64,000 nt of DNA from Desmonostoc geniculatum HA4340-LM1 (lineage in GTDB: Bacteria; Cyanobacteriota; Cyanobacteriia; Cyanobacteriales; Nostocaceae): contig JAHHHB010000001.1 of the NCBI GenBank assembly GCA_019359545.1, positions 151,295 through 215,294 of the forward strand, read 5' to 3'. The notes beneath the pieces are model-generated. The model did no database searches. It was given only the letters and a program-made list of their open reading frames with translations, and had not been told where the DNA came from. Shown here piece by piece: positions 18,626-27,896 of the stretch. Positions within the stretch are counted from its first letter, which is position 1; the number at the start of each line of letters is the position of its first letter. The translations under genes and the position numbers were made by a program.

Positions 18626-19741
18626 ATGCAAAGCAATATAGTTATATTCCCTAACGCTGGGGCTGGGAAAAAGAATACGCAAACAGAAGAAATAACAGTT
18701 ACCAAGTATAACCGTGCTGAACAGCAATTTATAGAACTGCTAGCAATGGAGGATTTGGACAATCAACTGGATATAGAACCTGCTAAAGCGAGTGAGTTTC
18801 AACAGACGCTTTCTATGGCAATTGGGGCTGCTTATGGAAACGATCGCTCTGATGAACAGGCTCACCTTTTTCTCCAACGGATACTTTATCGAATTAATCG
18901 GCTAAACCTGTTTTGGTACGATGATTTACATAATTATACCAATGAGCGATCGCTTTATTTGTACTCATGTCGTGACCAAATTGAAGCTGCTTGGCAAAAG
19001 TGGGAACTTGCACAATTTGATGTAGCTGCACTGCAAGAATTGGATGCCAAACAAGCTTTAATTGAGCGTGCATCTACTGATTTAAATCCGCCATTATCGC
19101 CAGATAGCCGCTATATTCGTGAGGAAATGACCGAAACTGGCTATGGTCACTTGCTAGCGATCGCTTCTTTTGATGGCTTGGTTGAAGCTAGCCGTCTTTC
19201 TCGGATTTTGGGTGGTGCTGCGAATGAAGTGCAGTGTACGCTGGTGCGTGTACTACTAGAAGAATACGGCAATGGTCGTTTATCTCGCAAGCACTCTACA
19301 TTTTTTGCCCAAATGCTTGCTGAATTTGGGATGAATACTCAACCAGAAGGATATTTTGATTTAGTACCTTGGGAAGTCCTAGCTTGTGCTAATCATAATT
19401 TTCTACTCACTGAACGCAAACGCTATTTTCTACGCTACAGTGGTGCGCTGACATATTTTGAGGTGGCTGGGCCTGCGGCTTATAGAAACTATCTTGCAGC
19501 AGCGCAACGGCTAAGACTCTCAGAAGCAGCAATGGGTTATTGGGAATTGCACATCAGGGAAGATGAACGCCACGGTCGTTGGATGTTAGATGATGTGGCT
19601 TTGCCTTTAGCAGAACGATATCCCAATGATGCATGGGAACTGCTGCTTGGCTATGACCAGGAAAAACTAATGGGCGATCGCGCCGCCGGTGCTGTTGTGC
19701 GATCGATACGCCAAGCAGAACAAACTACTTTACTAAGCTAA
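18626..19741 (+). CDS. Iron-containing redox enzyme family protein (haem-oxygenase fold)
   Basis: This 371-residue soluble protein looks like the haem-oxygenase-like, probably diiron, family often named iron-containing redox enzyme. Helical segments hold candidate metal ligands: VRVLLEEYGNGRLSRKHSTF (Glu and His) and ELHIREDERHGRWML (Glu and two His). The N-terminal 170 residues are variable and acidic. Members act on amino acid or fatty acid substrates, for example in decarboxylation or N-oxygenation, but no substrate can be named here. ATG 18626 is used. It seems to be a single gene; no biosynthetic partners lie next to it. Confidence 0.7.
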   Translation: MQSNIVIFPNAGAGKKNTQTEEITVTKYNRAEQQFIELLAMEDLDNQLDIEPAKASEFQQTLSMAIGAAYGNDRSDEQAHLFLQRILYRINRLNLFWYDDLHNYTNERSLYLYSCRDQIEAAWQKWELAQFDVAALQELDAKQALIERASTDLNPPLSPDSRYIREEMTETGYGHLLAIASFDGLVEASRLSRILGGAANEVQCTLVRVLLEEYGNGRLSRKHSTFFAQMLAEFGMNTQPEGYFDLVPWEVLACANHNFLLTERKRYFLRYSGALTYFEVAGPAAYRNYLAAAQRLRLSEAAMGYWELHIREDERHGRWMLDDVALPLAERYPNDAWELLLGYDQEKLMGDRAAGAVVRSIRQAEQTTLLS

Positions 19742-20162
19742 TAAATCCCAAAAATTAGAAATGAAAAAAGAATTCAGAATTCAGAATTCAGAATTCAGCA
19801 ATCTTTATGGTGGGGGACTTAAACCCAGTTATTCAGACGCGACTCGAAAATACTCACTCTAAGCGTTGCCATGCCGTTCGCGTTAGCGTTTCCAAAGGAG
19901 AAGGCTTTACGCTACGCTATCCGCCAGTCATACAGAATTCATTCTGACTCCTGACTCCTGAATTCTTTCTTGTTAAAAATAGCAGGTTCTTTTTTAGCAT
20001 TTTTAATTTGGCAATCTCAGCCATTTTATCGCTAATTTGCCTGCTAATTAATTTCTTTAGCAAACAATTTCTTGCTAAAGGAACAGTTTTTATTGCCTTG
20101 ATACAAGGTAGTAAATAACTTTTTGTTGAAGTAATCATACCTTATTGTTGAGCTAAAGTCAA
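19742..20162. other. 421-bp repeat-rich spacer
   Basis: It contains GAATTCA tandem repeats at 19769-19799 and again near 19934-19966, and a GCGTTAGCG/GCTACGC palindromic segment at 19860-19920. A 73-codon minus-strand frame (19917-20138) ends inside the repeats and is not accepted. Confidence 0.55.
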
Positions 20163-20858
20163 ATGAAAGACATCTTTGTTTGTCCTGAAGAATCTAATTT
20201 TTATTCCAACTGCTTAGAAAATTTTGTAATTAGAAATTGTCATGAATATGAATCCATCGTTGAATTTGGTTCTGGAGATGGTAGTCCTGTAATTAATTCT
20301 TTGCTGAGAAACAATTTTCATGGAGTAATCCAGGGATTTGAATTAAATACTTCTGCATGGAAAACGGCAAATTTAACCATTGATGAATACAAACTTAGTG
20401 ATAAATATATAATCCATAATTCATCTTTGTTTGATTCTTCTCAACCTGATGCAGAATATCTTGTAGCTAATCCGCCATATCTCCCCGCACCAGATAATGA
20501 TATCTATATGCCGCTGTTATTTGGAGGCGTAGATGGAGCTAAAATTACCAACGAACTTTTGACGTTAGGTTATGAAAATGTATTGATTTTAATATCTAGC
20601 TTTTCTAATCCAACAAGTACGCTAAACTTAGCAAAAGAAAATGGTTATTGCGTTGCGAATTTTATGATTTTACCTTTGCAATTTGGCTACTATAGCTCTG
20701 AGCCTAAGGTAAAGAAACACATAGAAAAATTACGGGAAAACAAAATGGCATTTTATTCTGGTGATTATTATTTCTTAGCTGGTGTTTTATTTAAAAAGTG
20801 CCAAGATTGGGACATTGATTTATCTAATGAATTAGCCCAGGTAATGACTAATTTATGA
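20163..20858 (+). CDS. SAM-dependent methyltransferase (NPPY type)
   Basis: The 231-residue protein has a Rossmann-type methyltransferase fold: motif I VEFGSGDGSPV (near residues 37-47), an acidic residue at the end of strand 2 (GFELN), and the catalytic NPPY motif (LVANPPYLPAPD near 101-112). NPPY marks enzymes that methylate amide or amino nitrogens, such as glutamine in release factors, adenine in DNA or guanine in RNA. It is shorter than PrmC and has no recognition domain, so the substrate is open. Codon use is AT-rich compared with neighbours. It begins after a repeat-rich spacer and is followed by a MITE-like element. Confidence 0.75.
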   Translation: MKDIFVCPEESNFYSNCLENFVIRNCHEYESIVEFGSGDGSPVINSLLRNNFHGVIQGFELNTSAWKTANLTIDEYKLSDKYIIHNSSLFDSSQPDAEYLVANPPYLPAPDNDIYMPLLFGGVDGAKITNELLTLGYENVLILISSFSNPTSTLNLAKENGYCVANFMILPLQFGYYSSEPKVKKHIEKLRENKMAFYSGDYYFLAGVLFKKCQDWDIDLSNELAQVMTNL

Positions 20859-20872
20859 AATATACAGCATAC

Positions 20873-20973
20873 TTACAGCAATTTTCAGGTAAATAGACCA
20901 CGTTATAGGGTAGCACCGCTGTGCTACGCTACTGAGAATTGTGGATAAAATGGAACTGCTGCGATTTACAGCA
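20873..20973. repeat. MITE-like element, ACAGC family, copy 2
   Basis: TTACAGCAATTTTCAGGTAA at the left and an inverted form ending CTGCGATTTACAGCA at the right, with an internal palindrome GTAGCACCGCTGTGCTAC (20910-20927). Confidence 0.55.
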
Positions 20974-21056
20974 TATTGCTGAGGCTTTTGTTGTTGCAGT
21001 AGCGATGTCTACGATGGGCTACGCCTACGCAATCTTTCTAGTTCTTTTTTCTTGAA

Positions 21057-21269
21057 TCATAATAGAGCTTGAGGCTTTTTGTGCCAATGTCCATCATCAC
21101 CTTTTTCATAATCGCGCTTCACTGCACTCCAAGCAACACGAAAAGCACTTTCTTCTTCACCATACTGTTCTTGAGCGCTGTTAAAAGCAGCCCAAAAAAT
21201 TTCTTGGGCGTGCTTAGGTAAGTTCTCTTTGACTGAATCTGGTAAATCTTTAATTTCTTTATAAGGCAT
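21057..21269 (-). CDS. chaB: ChaB family protein
   Basis: The 70-residue protein matches ChaB along its whole length: MPYKEIKDLPDSVKENLPKH, then HAQEIFWAAFNSA, the central VAWSAVKRDYEKGDDGHWHKK signature and a short tail. ChaB was first described as a regulator of cation transport (ChaA) in E. coli, but its role is not settled. In cyanobacteria it is often near stress genes. It is a single gene here, about 400 bp from the PPOX-fold protein on the same strand. Confidence 0.9.
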   Translation of the reverse strand: MPYKEIKDLPDSVKENLPKHAQEIFWAAFNSAQEQYGEEESAFRVAWSAVKRDYEKGDDGHWHKKPQALL

Positions 21270-21675
21270 AAATCACACTAATTAGTAATTAAAATGAATA
21301 AACATAAGGTGTGGTGGCGTGGTAAGCCTAAATTAATGCAATAAAAAAATTGGTTGATGTTTCTCAAATTTCAATAATTGAGCAATTTTTTATGCAATAT
21401 TTTAGTCTTGTCACGCCACCCAGGTGTGTATTTAGCTTGAAAAAGCAAGTCGGGAGTAGGTTAATAAACCTTTTTCATGCTTGGGTGTAGAATTTTAGTG
21501 AGCTATTGGTCATTAGTTACAGCATTTTTCAGGTAAATGAGGTACACGGTTAGGGTAACACAGATGTGCTAACCTACGGTAACCCGTAGTTCGCCAAGCT
21601 GCAATCTGCTGTATTAACAAATAACTCATAGTTTTTGTATAAATCCTACTACTTCAAGAGTAATTTTTAAAAGCC
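21270..21675. other. 406-bp spacer
   Basis: It holds the chaB promoter region, a loose inverted repeat around GTGGCGTG (21311) and CACGCCACC (21413-21421), and a MITE-like element at 21517-21614. No gene is seen. Confidence 0.5.
21517..21614. repeat. MITE-like element, ACAGC family, copy 3
   Basis: Begins TTACAGCATTTTTCAGGTAA, has an internal palindrome around GTTAGGGTAACACAGATG and ends GCAATCTGCTGTA. Same plan as copy 2. Confidence 0.5.
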
Positions 21676-22128
21676 TCATCGAGTTAAAAAGCTAATTGTT
21701 TGAGGTTTAAAACTCGATACACTATCCCAATAATTAACTTGGTTAATATTTACATTTAACAAAGCAATATCGGGTTCATTTAGTCCTTTAGGAAACCAAG
21801 TTTGAAGTTCTGGCTTCCAAAGTTCTCGCATTTTGTTGCGGTCTTTCACAAGTTGTGAGCTACCAGAAATAGAAACAAACCACTGCTGTTCGGGTGACAC
21901 AAAACTGACATTGACCTGCGGATGATGTTCAACCTCAGTTACCTTATGAGAACCGCTATAAGTAAAGAACCAAAGTATGCCATCAGAGTTAATTTCACCA
22001 CTCTTCGACATAGGATAACTATGCAAGCTTCCATCCTCATCAACTGTGGTGAACATTCCATAATCAACATCTTTGATTAGCTCACGTAATTTTTTAATCT
22101 GTTGTTCGCGGTCTGTAGAAATTGTCAT
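21676..22128 (-). CDS. Pyridoxamine 5'-phosphate oxidase-fold general stress protein
   Basis: The 150-residue protein has the split-barrel flavin-binding fold of the general stress protein 26 group: KKLRELIKDVDYGMFTTVDE at the start, LHSYPMS, ILWFFTYSGSHKVTEVEHHP and VNVSFVSPEQQWFVSISG. Family members bind FMN, FAD or F420 and are induced by general stress. They are not true PNPox enzymes because the PLP-binding residues are not kept. ATG 22128 is used. No operon partner is adjacent. Confidence 0.85.
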   Translation of the reverse strand: MTISTDREQQIKKLRELIKDVDYGMFTTVDEDGSLHSYPMSKSGEINSDGILWFFTYSGSHKVTEVEHHPQVNVSFVSPEQQWFVSISGSSQLVKDRNKMRELWKPELQTWFPKGLNEPDIALLNVNINQVNYWDSVSSFKPQTISFLTR

Positions 22129-22601
22129 TGGCTGTACTGTTTTATATTTTATTTTCCTGAGTGTAATTTTTAATTACAACCAGACTCAAAGGTGGTAACC
22201 TTACTCTTAATTATCAACCTTTTGAATTTTAATTGCGTGAGTCTACAGGTGGAATTATACTAATAATCAGCTTTTTGATTTATATCTGTAGAGATATTAT
22301 TCAAGAGTGATGTCTAACTAAAAGTTGCTGATTCTATAAACTCTGTGCCTAGAATATTTACACAATCATAACGTGATTTCTATGCTTATTTCTTTAGATA
22401 GAAAATTTAAAATTTTTACATTCAATTAAACTTGGTTCTGTAACTTTAGACTGATGAATCAAGTAATGAATTTAAATAGGCTTACATTGTGAGGCCTATT
22501 TTGTAAATCTACTTTTAGGCTGCTTTATAAGCATTTATTGTAAAAGTACCTTTCACAAAGTATTTATCGATCGCCTACTTTTTGCCGGAGGAAGTTTTTA
22601 G
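22129..22601. other. 473-bp spacer, divergent promoters
   Basis: No gene is visible. It must contain the promoters of the stress protein (minus strand) and of the DUF5132-like gene (plus strand). A hairpin lies at 22474-22501 and a GGAGG ribosome site at 22588-22592. Confidence 0.5.
22474..22502 (+). promoter_or_regulatory. Hairpin in the leader of the ATPase operon
   Basis: AAATAGGC (22474-22481) pairs with GCCTATTT (22494-22501), followed by TTGTAAAT. There is no gene upstream on this strand to terminate, so an attenuator in the leader of the downstream operon is possible. Confidence 0.35.
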
Positions 22602-23147
22602 ATGACATATATATCCGATTTGCCAGAAGTTAATGTTCCTGAAATTGTCGAAAGTCTGACTGCAATAATTATTGCCCCTGTAATTATTCCTGTTGCAGCA
22701 GCAATCAAACAACCTGTAGTTCAAACGGCGATTAAACAGGGCATTACTTTGTCGGAAATGTGTAAAGAAGCAGTTGCGGAAGTAGCAGAAGTTTGTGAAA
22801 ATATAGCAGCCGAGGTAAATGCTGAACTCATTCATGAGAAGCAAGAACAATTTAGTTCTAAAACCTTTGAAACTTATTTTAAAAATAGCAAATCTGAAGT
22901 TGCTACGGATTTAATCAACTTGGTATCTGACCTGAATGTTGATGTCGGACAGATGAGTAAAGGCGTTGTCGATTTGCGGTTGTTAGTACCTACGGGGTTA
23001 GCAGCACTCGCCATTCACCAATTAATAAATAAAGGGCTAGAACTAGAAGAAATTCCCTGGCATACATTAGCTTGGTATGCCTTTGAAGTATTTACTAAAT
23101 TTAATAATACAATTGATTCAGAAGTATCACAGAATTTTGATTTGTGA
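22602..23147 (+). CDS. DUF5132-like protein ahead of a P-type ATPase
   Basis: The 181-residue protein begins with a hydrophobic stretch (ESLTAIIIAPVIIPVAAAIK, residues about 17-36) like DUF5132 proteins, then an amphipathic helix (EMCKEAVAEVAEVCENIAAE) and a C-terminal segment (VDLRLLVPTGLAALAIHQLI) that is again hydrophobic. DUF5132 and HMA-like proteins often lie before cation ATPases in cyanobacteria, as here: the ATPase starts 47 bp downstream. It has a strong GGAGG ribosome site. A role as a small membrane partner or regulator of the pump is inferred from position only. The domain name is by memory and not certain. Confidence 0.55.
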   Translation: MTYISDLPEVNVPEIVESLTAIIIAPVIIPVAAAIKQPVVQTAIKQGITLSEMCKEAVAEVAEVCENIAAEVNAELIHEKQEQFSSKTFETYFKNSKSEVATDLINLVSDLNVDVGQMSKGVVDLRLLVPTGLAALAIHQLINKGLELEEIPWHTLAWYAFEVFTKFNNTIDSEVSQNFDL

Positions 23148-23194
23148 ATTAGATAGGATAAATTTTTGGAGGCATTACAGGAGAAATAATTGCT

Positions 23195-26100
23195 GTGATT
23201 CAAGCAATACATAATAACGTCAAAGGAAGAATTAGATACAAAATAAATGAACTCTATCGTTCGGCAGACTTAAAAGAATATTTGGAGCGATCGCTATCCA
23301 AAGAAGCAGGAATAAATTATGTTTCTGCTAATCCCCTAACAGGTAATATTTTAGTAAATTTTAGCAGAGAGCAAAGCCCCAATCAAATTAGCTTTTTAAT
23401 TGAAAAAGTCTTATTGGATTATCCAAAAAAAAGTAAAAAAGCAATTACTAAAATAATTGGCGATGTCCAGGAACAAAAGCCAGAAACTTGGCATCTAATG
23501 ACACCAACTAGCGTCGTCAAGAAATTAAATACTTCAAAAACAACAGGATTATCCAGTAAGTCTGCTGTAGAAAACCTGAATAAATATGGCCCGAATGTTC
23601 TAGACCAAGCAGCAACTCGTTCAGATTTCAGCATCTTAATTGACCAATTCAAATCTCTACCAGTGGGTTTGCTGGGTGTCGCCGCAGGAATTTCTCTGGT
23701 CACCGGTGGAGTAATTGATGCTGTGGTCATTATGGGTGTTATTACTTTAAATGCGGCTATTGGTTATGTCACAGAAAGCCAATCAGAAAGAATTATTCAT
23801 TCCCTTAAAAGTCAGGAACAAACATCAACTTCGGTTATTAGAGATGGCAAACAAATAGAAATTCCCACAGAAGATGTTGTTTTAGGAGATATTTTATTTC
23901 TGCAACCCGGCGGTTATGTAGCAGCAGATGCCCGACTTCTTGAAGCGGATAATCTGAGTATTGATGAGTCTGCTTTGACAGGAGAAAGTATTCCCGTAAC
24001 TAAAATTACTGCATCTTTGAATGGTGAGGATATTCCATTAGGCGATCGCCACAATACGATCTACAAAGGCACTTTTGTTATCAGTGGTCAAGGACTGGCT
24101 GCGGTTGTGTCCACAGGCAAATTCACCGAAATGGGCAAAATACAACAAATGGTTGGTGAAGCAACAGCAATCCAGACTCCCCTAGCAAAACAACTAGATG
24201 AAGTAGGTAGTCAACTAGTTTTAATTGGTATGGGAATCTGCGGTCTGATTTTTGGTATGGGAGTACTGCGGGGATACGGTTTAGTACAAATGCTCAAATC
24301 ATCCATATCCTTAGCCGTGGCTGCGGTTCCCGAAGGCTTACCCACCATCGCTACTACAACCTTAGCCTTAGGAATTCGAGATATGAGGAAAAATAACGTC
24401 CTCGTTCGCAGTCTGAGTGCAGTGGAAGCATTAGGTTCCGTACAAACGATTTGCATGGATAAAACCGGGACACTGACAGAAAATAAAATGTCCGTGGTGG
24501 AGATATATGCAGACAGCAAACACATCACCGTGTCCGACGGAGAATTCATTACTGGCGAAGAAAAAATTAATCCGTATACCTGCGATGAACTGTTAAAGCT
24601 GATTCATGTATCAGTTCTCTGCAATGAAACAGAAGTGAGTTTACAGAGTGATGGCGAGTATATAGTCACAGGTTCAGCAACAGAAAACGCCTTGATTTAC
24701 ATGGCAATTAGCGCTGGGGTAAATGCGATCGCACTTAGACAAAAATATCTTTTATTGCAAACAAACTTGCGATCGGAAAATCGTAACATCATGAGTACAA
24801 TTCATCAAACTCCTGATGACCAGCAGTTAATTGCTGTCAAAGGCAGCCCCACTGAAATTGTGCAGATATGCCAAAAGTGGATGAAAAACGGGCAAATAGT
24901 ACCTTTAAGTGAAGAAGACAGACAAGCGATGGAGATCGAAAACGATCGCATGGCAGGAAAAGCGCTGCGGGTGCTGGGTGTGGCTTACAGCCATATCGAT
25001 GAAACGAAAAACGACAAAAATTATGAATCAGACTTGATTTGGCTAGGTCTTGTAGGCATGGCTGACCCCATTAGAAAAGGTGCCAAAGAATTGATTGGTG
25101 ACTTCCATGAAGCCGGCATTGATACAGTGATGATAACAGGCGATCAAAGTCCAACAGCTTATGCGATCGCCAAAGAATTAGAATTGAATCGAGATCCCCA
25201 ACTAGAAATTCTCGATTCCACCAACCTGAATAACCTTACACCAGAGGCATTAATAGCACTTAGCGACAAAGTAGATGTTTTTGCCCGCATCAGTCCCAGC
25301 AATAAACTGCAAATCGTCCAAGCATTGCAAGCAGCCGGAAAAGTTGTCGCCATGACTGGTGATGGTATCAACGATGCACCAGCATTGAAAGCCGCCCAAG
25401 TTGGTGTAGCAATGGGCAAAGGCGGAACCGATGTCGCCCGTGAGGTTGCAGATATCGTCCTAGAAGACGACAGACTAGAAACCATGATGATTGCCGTGAG
25501 TCGGGGACGGACAATTTACAACAACATCAGAAAATCCGTGCATTTCCTGTTAGCCACAAACCTCAGCGAAATCATGGTCATGACCACCGCTACCGCATTG
25601 GGTATAGGCGAACCCTTGAATGCCATCCAACTCCTGTGGTTGAATTTGGTAACAGACATTTTCCCCGGACTTTCCTTAGCATTAGAAGCACCAGAACCCG
25701 AAGTGTTGAGTCAGCCACCCCGCAACCCTGACGAACCAATTATTAAAAACACCGACTTTGCCAGAATTGCCTTTGAGTCAGCAACACTATCCGTCAGCAC
25801 CTTAGCAGCCTACAGTTACGCCATCTTCAGATATGGCATTAGTCCCCAAGCAAGCACCATTGCCTTTATGAGTCTAACTAGCGGACAACTGCTGCATACA
25901 ATTAGTTCTCGTTCAGAAAAACACAGCATATTTACTCAAGAAAAACTTCCGAATAATCCCTACTTGAATGCTGCCATTACAGGCTCATTTGCCATACAAC
26001 TTTTAGCGCTAATTGTTCCTCAATTAAGGAGTCTTTTGAAAATTACACCGCTCAATATTGTGGACAGTCTTGTGATTGGAAGTAGTGCTTTACTACCATT

Positions 26101-26200
26101 ATTAGTCAATGAATCAACCAAGGAGAATAACTTCTTAAAAAAGCTTGATACTCCAGAAATAAAATCAGAGATAAACACAGATAAACTATCTGTAGCATAA
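23195..26200 (+). CDS. P-type cation-transporting ATPase with an HMA-like N-terminus
   Basis: The 1001-residue pump has an N-terminal HMA-like fold without CxxC (VKGRIRYKINELYRSADL, residues 9-26), a cation ATPase N-terminal domain (100-170), the actuator motif LTGESIPV (261-268), PEGLP in the fourth membrane helix (379-383), the phosphorylation site DKTGTLTE (Asp422) and the hinge MTGDGINDAP. PEGLP and the late helix NLVTDIFPGLSLALE are like calcium/manganese or sodium pumps rather than the CPx heavy-metal pumps, so the cation is not clear. The start is GTG with GGAG upstream. It follows the DUF5132-like gene and precedes the divergent metK, so a small operon is likely. Confidence 0.85.
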   Translation: MIQAIHNNVKGRIRYKINELYRSADLKEYLERSLSKEAGINYVSANPLTGNILVNFSREQSPNQISFLIEKVLLDYPKKSKKAITKIIGDVQEQKPETWHLMTPTSVVKKLNTSKTTGLSSKSAVENLNKYGPNVLDQAATRSDFSILIDQFKSLPVGLLGVAAGISLVTGGVIDAVVIMGVITLNAAIGYVTESQSERIIHSLKSQEQTSTSVIRDGKQIEIPTEDVVLGDILFLQPGGYVAADARLLEADNLSIDESALTGESIPVTKITASLNGEDIPLGDRHNTIYKGTFVISGQGLAAVVSTGKFTEMGKIQQMVGEATAIQTPLAKQLDEVGSQLVLIGMGICGLIFGMGVLRGYGLVQMLKSSISLAVAAVPEGLPTIATTTLALGIRDMRKNNVLVRSLSAVEALGSVQTICMDKTGTLTENKMSVVEIYADSKHITVSDGEFITGEEKINPYTCDELLKLIHVSVLCNETEVSLQSDGEYIVTGSATENALIYMAISAGVNAIALRQKYLLLQTNLRSENRNIMSTIHQTPDDQQLIAVKGSPTEIVQICQKWMKNGQIVPLSEEDRQAMEIENDRMAGKALRVLGVAYSHIDETKNDKNYESDLIWLGLVGMADPIRKGAKELIGDFHEAGIDTVMITGDQSPTAYAIAKELELNRDPQLEILDSTNLNNLTPEALIALSDKVDVFARISPSNKLQIVQALQAAGKVVAMTGDGINDAPALKAAQVGVAMGKGGTDVAREVADIVLEDDRLETMMIAVSRGRTIYNNIRKSVHFLLATNLSEIMVMTTATALGIGEPLNAIQLLWLNLVTDIFPGLSLALEAPEPEVLSQPPRNPDEPIIKNTDFARIAFESATLSVSTLAAYSYAIFRYGISPQASTIAFMSLTSGQLLHTISSRSEKHSIFTQEKLPNNPYLNAAITGSFAIQLLALIVPQLRSLLKITPLNIVDSLVIGSSALLPLLVNESTKENNFLKKLDTPEIKSEINTDKLSVA

Positions 26201-26341
26201 CCTAGACAATAACTCTCTAAAACTCTTATTTCTCGGTGCCCTCTGTGCCTCTGCGGTTCGTTTATCTTTTAATACCTTTGTATAACCTCCGTAGTTTTAA
26301 ATAAACTTTTCATATAAATCTCATATCAAAGGTAAACATTT

Positions 26342-27526
26342 ATGAAAAAAGACTTCATGTTTACATCAGAGTCAGTAACCGAAGGACATCCTGATAAACT
26401 TTGCGATCAGATCAGCGATGCGATCGTCGATCGCTTTTTACAGCAAGACCCATATTCGAGAGTAATTACAGAATGTGCAGTATCTACAGGCATCGTTTTT
26501 CTCGCTGCCAGATTTGAACCCAACACCAACGTAGATTTTACCAACATAGCGAGACAAGTAATCGAACAAGTAGGTTACGAACATAAAGAATTTAATGGTA
26601 AAACTTGCAGCATTTTAACTAGTCTCAGAGAATTACCCTTTGAGCAACACCATTTATTTGATGAGAACAGTTTATCTGACACAGAAATAGAAAAAATCAC
26701 CGTTAATAATCAAGTAACAGTCTTTGGATTTGCCTGTAATCAAACATGGACTCTCATGCCATTACCAATATGGCTAGCCCACAAACTTGCTAGACAAATT
26801 AGTGAAGTCAGACGCCAACAAATACTTGCATATCTGACACCTGACGGCAAAACTCAGGTAGGAGTTGAATATAAAAATCGTCGTCCATATAGAATTCACA
26901 GCATTACAGTTATTGCCAGTCAAAATAAAGCATCAAAACCCGAATTGCAGCAATTACAGGATGATATTCGAGAGACAGTAATTTCTCCTGTATTTCAAAA
27001 TGAAGAGATTAAACCAGATGCACAGACAAGAATATTTATTAATCCAGATGGGCCATTTATTCGCGGAGGGCCTGCGGTTCATTCTGGATTAACCGGCAGA
27101 AAAAATGCCATAGATACATATGGCGAATATTCCAAACATAGTGGTTCAGCATTGAGCGGTAAAGATCCAATTAGAATAGATAGAATAGGAGCTTATATTG
27201 CTCGTTATGCAGCTAAAAATATCGTAGCTGCAAAACTAGCAGACGAATGTGAAGTGCAGCTAAGTTATTCTATAGGACTTTCCAGACCGGTAAGTGTGCA
27301 AGTCGAAACTTTTGGCACAGGCAAAATTGCAGATGAACAAATCACAAGTCTTTTAGAAAAGCATTTTGATTTCCGGCTTGCAGGAATTATCAAGCAATTC
27401 AATTTGAGATATTTGCCTTCGTTAAATAAAGGCGGTTTTTATAGGAAACTTGCTGCTTATGGTCATGTAGGTAGAATAGATATAGAAATTCCTTGGGAAA
27501 AATTAGATAAAGTTGATGTTTTTTGA
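26342..27526 (+). CDS. Divergent S-adenosylmethionine synthetase (MetK paralogue)
   Basis: The 394-residue protein is clearly MetK-like: FTSESVTEGHPDK at the start, GLTGRK, SGKDP and AAYGHVGR near the end. Several active-site residues differ from E. coli MetK. The GDQG loop is replaced by NNQV (122-125), so Asp118 becomes Asn. In GGPMGDCGLTGRK the Gly-Asp is Val-His (Asp238 to His247). The lysine before VDRS is Arg278. The His of GHPDK and the acid of TECAVSTG remain. It is likely a second, specialised copy rather than the housekeeping enzyme, which is expected elsewhere in the genome. It lies 142 bp after the P-type ATPase on the same strand. Whether it makes SAM, a variant of SAM or nothing is open. 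Confidence 0.85.
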   Translation: MKKDFMFTSESVTEGHPDKLCDQISDAIVDRFLQQDPYSRVITECAVSTGIVFLAARFEPNTNVDFTNIARQVIEQVGYEHKEFNGKTCSILTSLRELPFEQHHLFDENSLSDTEIEKITVNNQVTVFGFACNQTWTLMPLPIWLAHKLARQISEVRRQQILAYLTPDGKTQVGVEYKNRRPYRIHSITVIASQNKASKPELQQLQDDIRETVISPVFQNEEIKPDAQTRIFINPDGPFIRGGPAVHSGLTGRKNAIDTYGEYSKHSGSALSGKDPIRIDRIGAYIARYAAKNIVAAKLADECEVQLSYSIGLSRPVSVQVETFGTGKIADEQITSLLEKHFDFRLAGIIKQFNLRYLPSLNKGGFYRKLAAYGHVGRIDIEIPWEKLDKVDVF

Positions 27527-27896
27527 AAGAGAAATTATCAAAGAAGAATTCAGGAGTCAGGAGTCAGAATTCAGAATGAATTTATATCATGTCCGGTAGC
27601 TTACCCATAATATCCGGATATGATATAGGAATCATATTTGATTTCTGAAAAAATCTAAGTATTTGTAGGGTGTGTTAGGCGTAAGCCGTAACGCACCATC
27701 TCAAGCTTTTGGTGCTTTACGCTCCGCTAACGCACCCTACGTAATATTTCAAAAATCAAATACTAGTCCTATATTACAACTCGCTAACGCTAGGCTATCA
27801 GTGGTTGAACTGAATCGATCGCGAAGAGTTATTCTAAATTCTGCATTCTTCAAAATTGCGTAAGCGTAGCCCAACCTAGACATAGCACCCTAAAAT
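27527..27896. other. 370-bp repeat-rich spacer
   Basis: It contains the AATTCAGGAGTCAG repeat (27546-27572), ATATCATGTCCGG (27585-27597), which matches the end of the element at 39074, and an inverted pair of CGTTACGGCTTACGCC and GGTGCTTTACGCTCC type around 27667-27742. No gene is supported. Confidence 0.55.

Noticed and set aside
19917..20138. 73-codon minus-strand frame
   Set aside because: The last third is encoded in GAATTCA repeats and the ribosome site is poorly spaced. A small real gene cannot be excluded.
23195..26200. Copper or zinc CPx-type pump
   Set aside because: The N-terminal HMA-like fold lacks CxxC and the fourth membrane helix has PEGLP rather than CPC or CPx.
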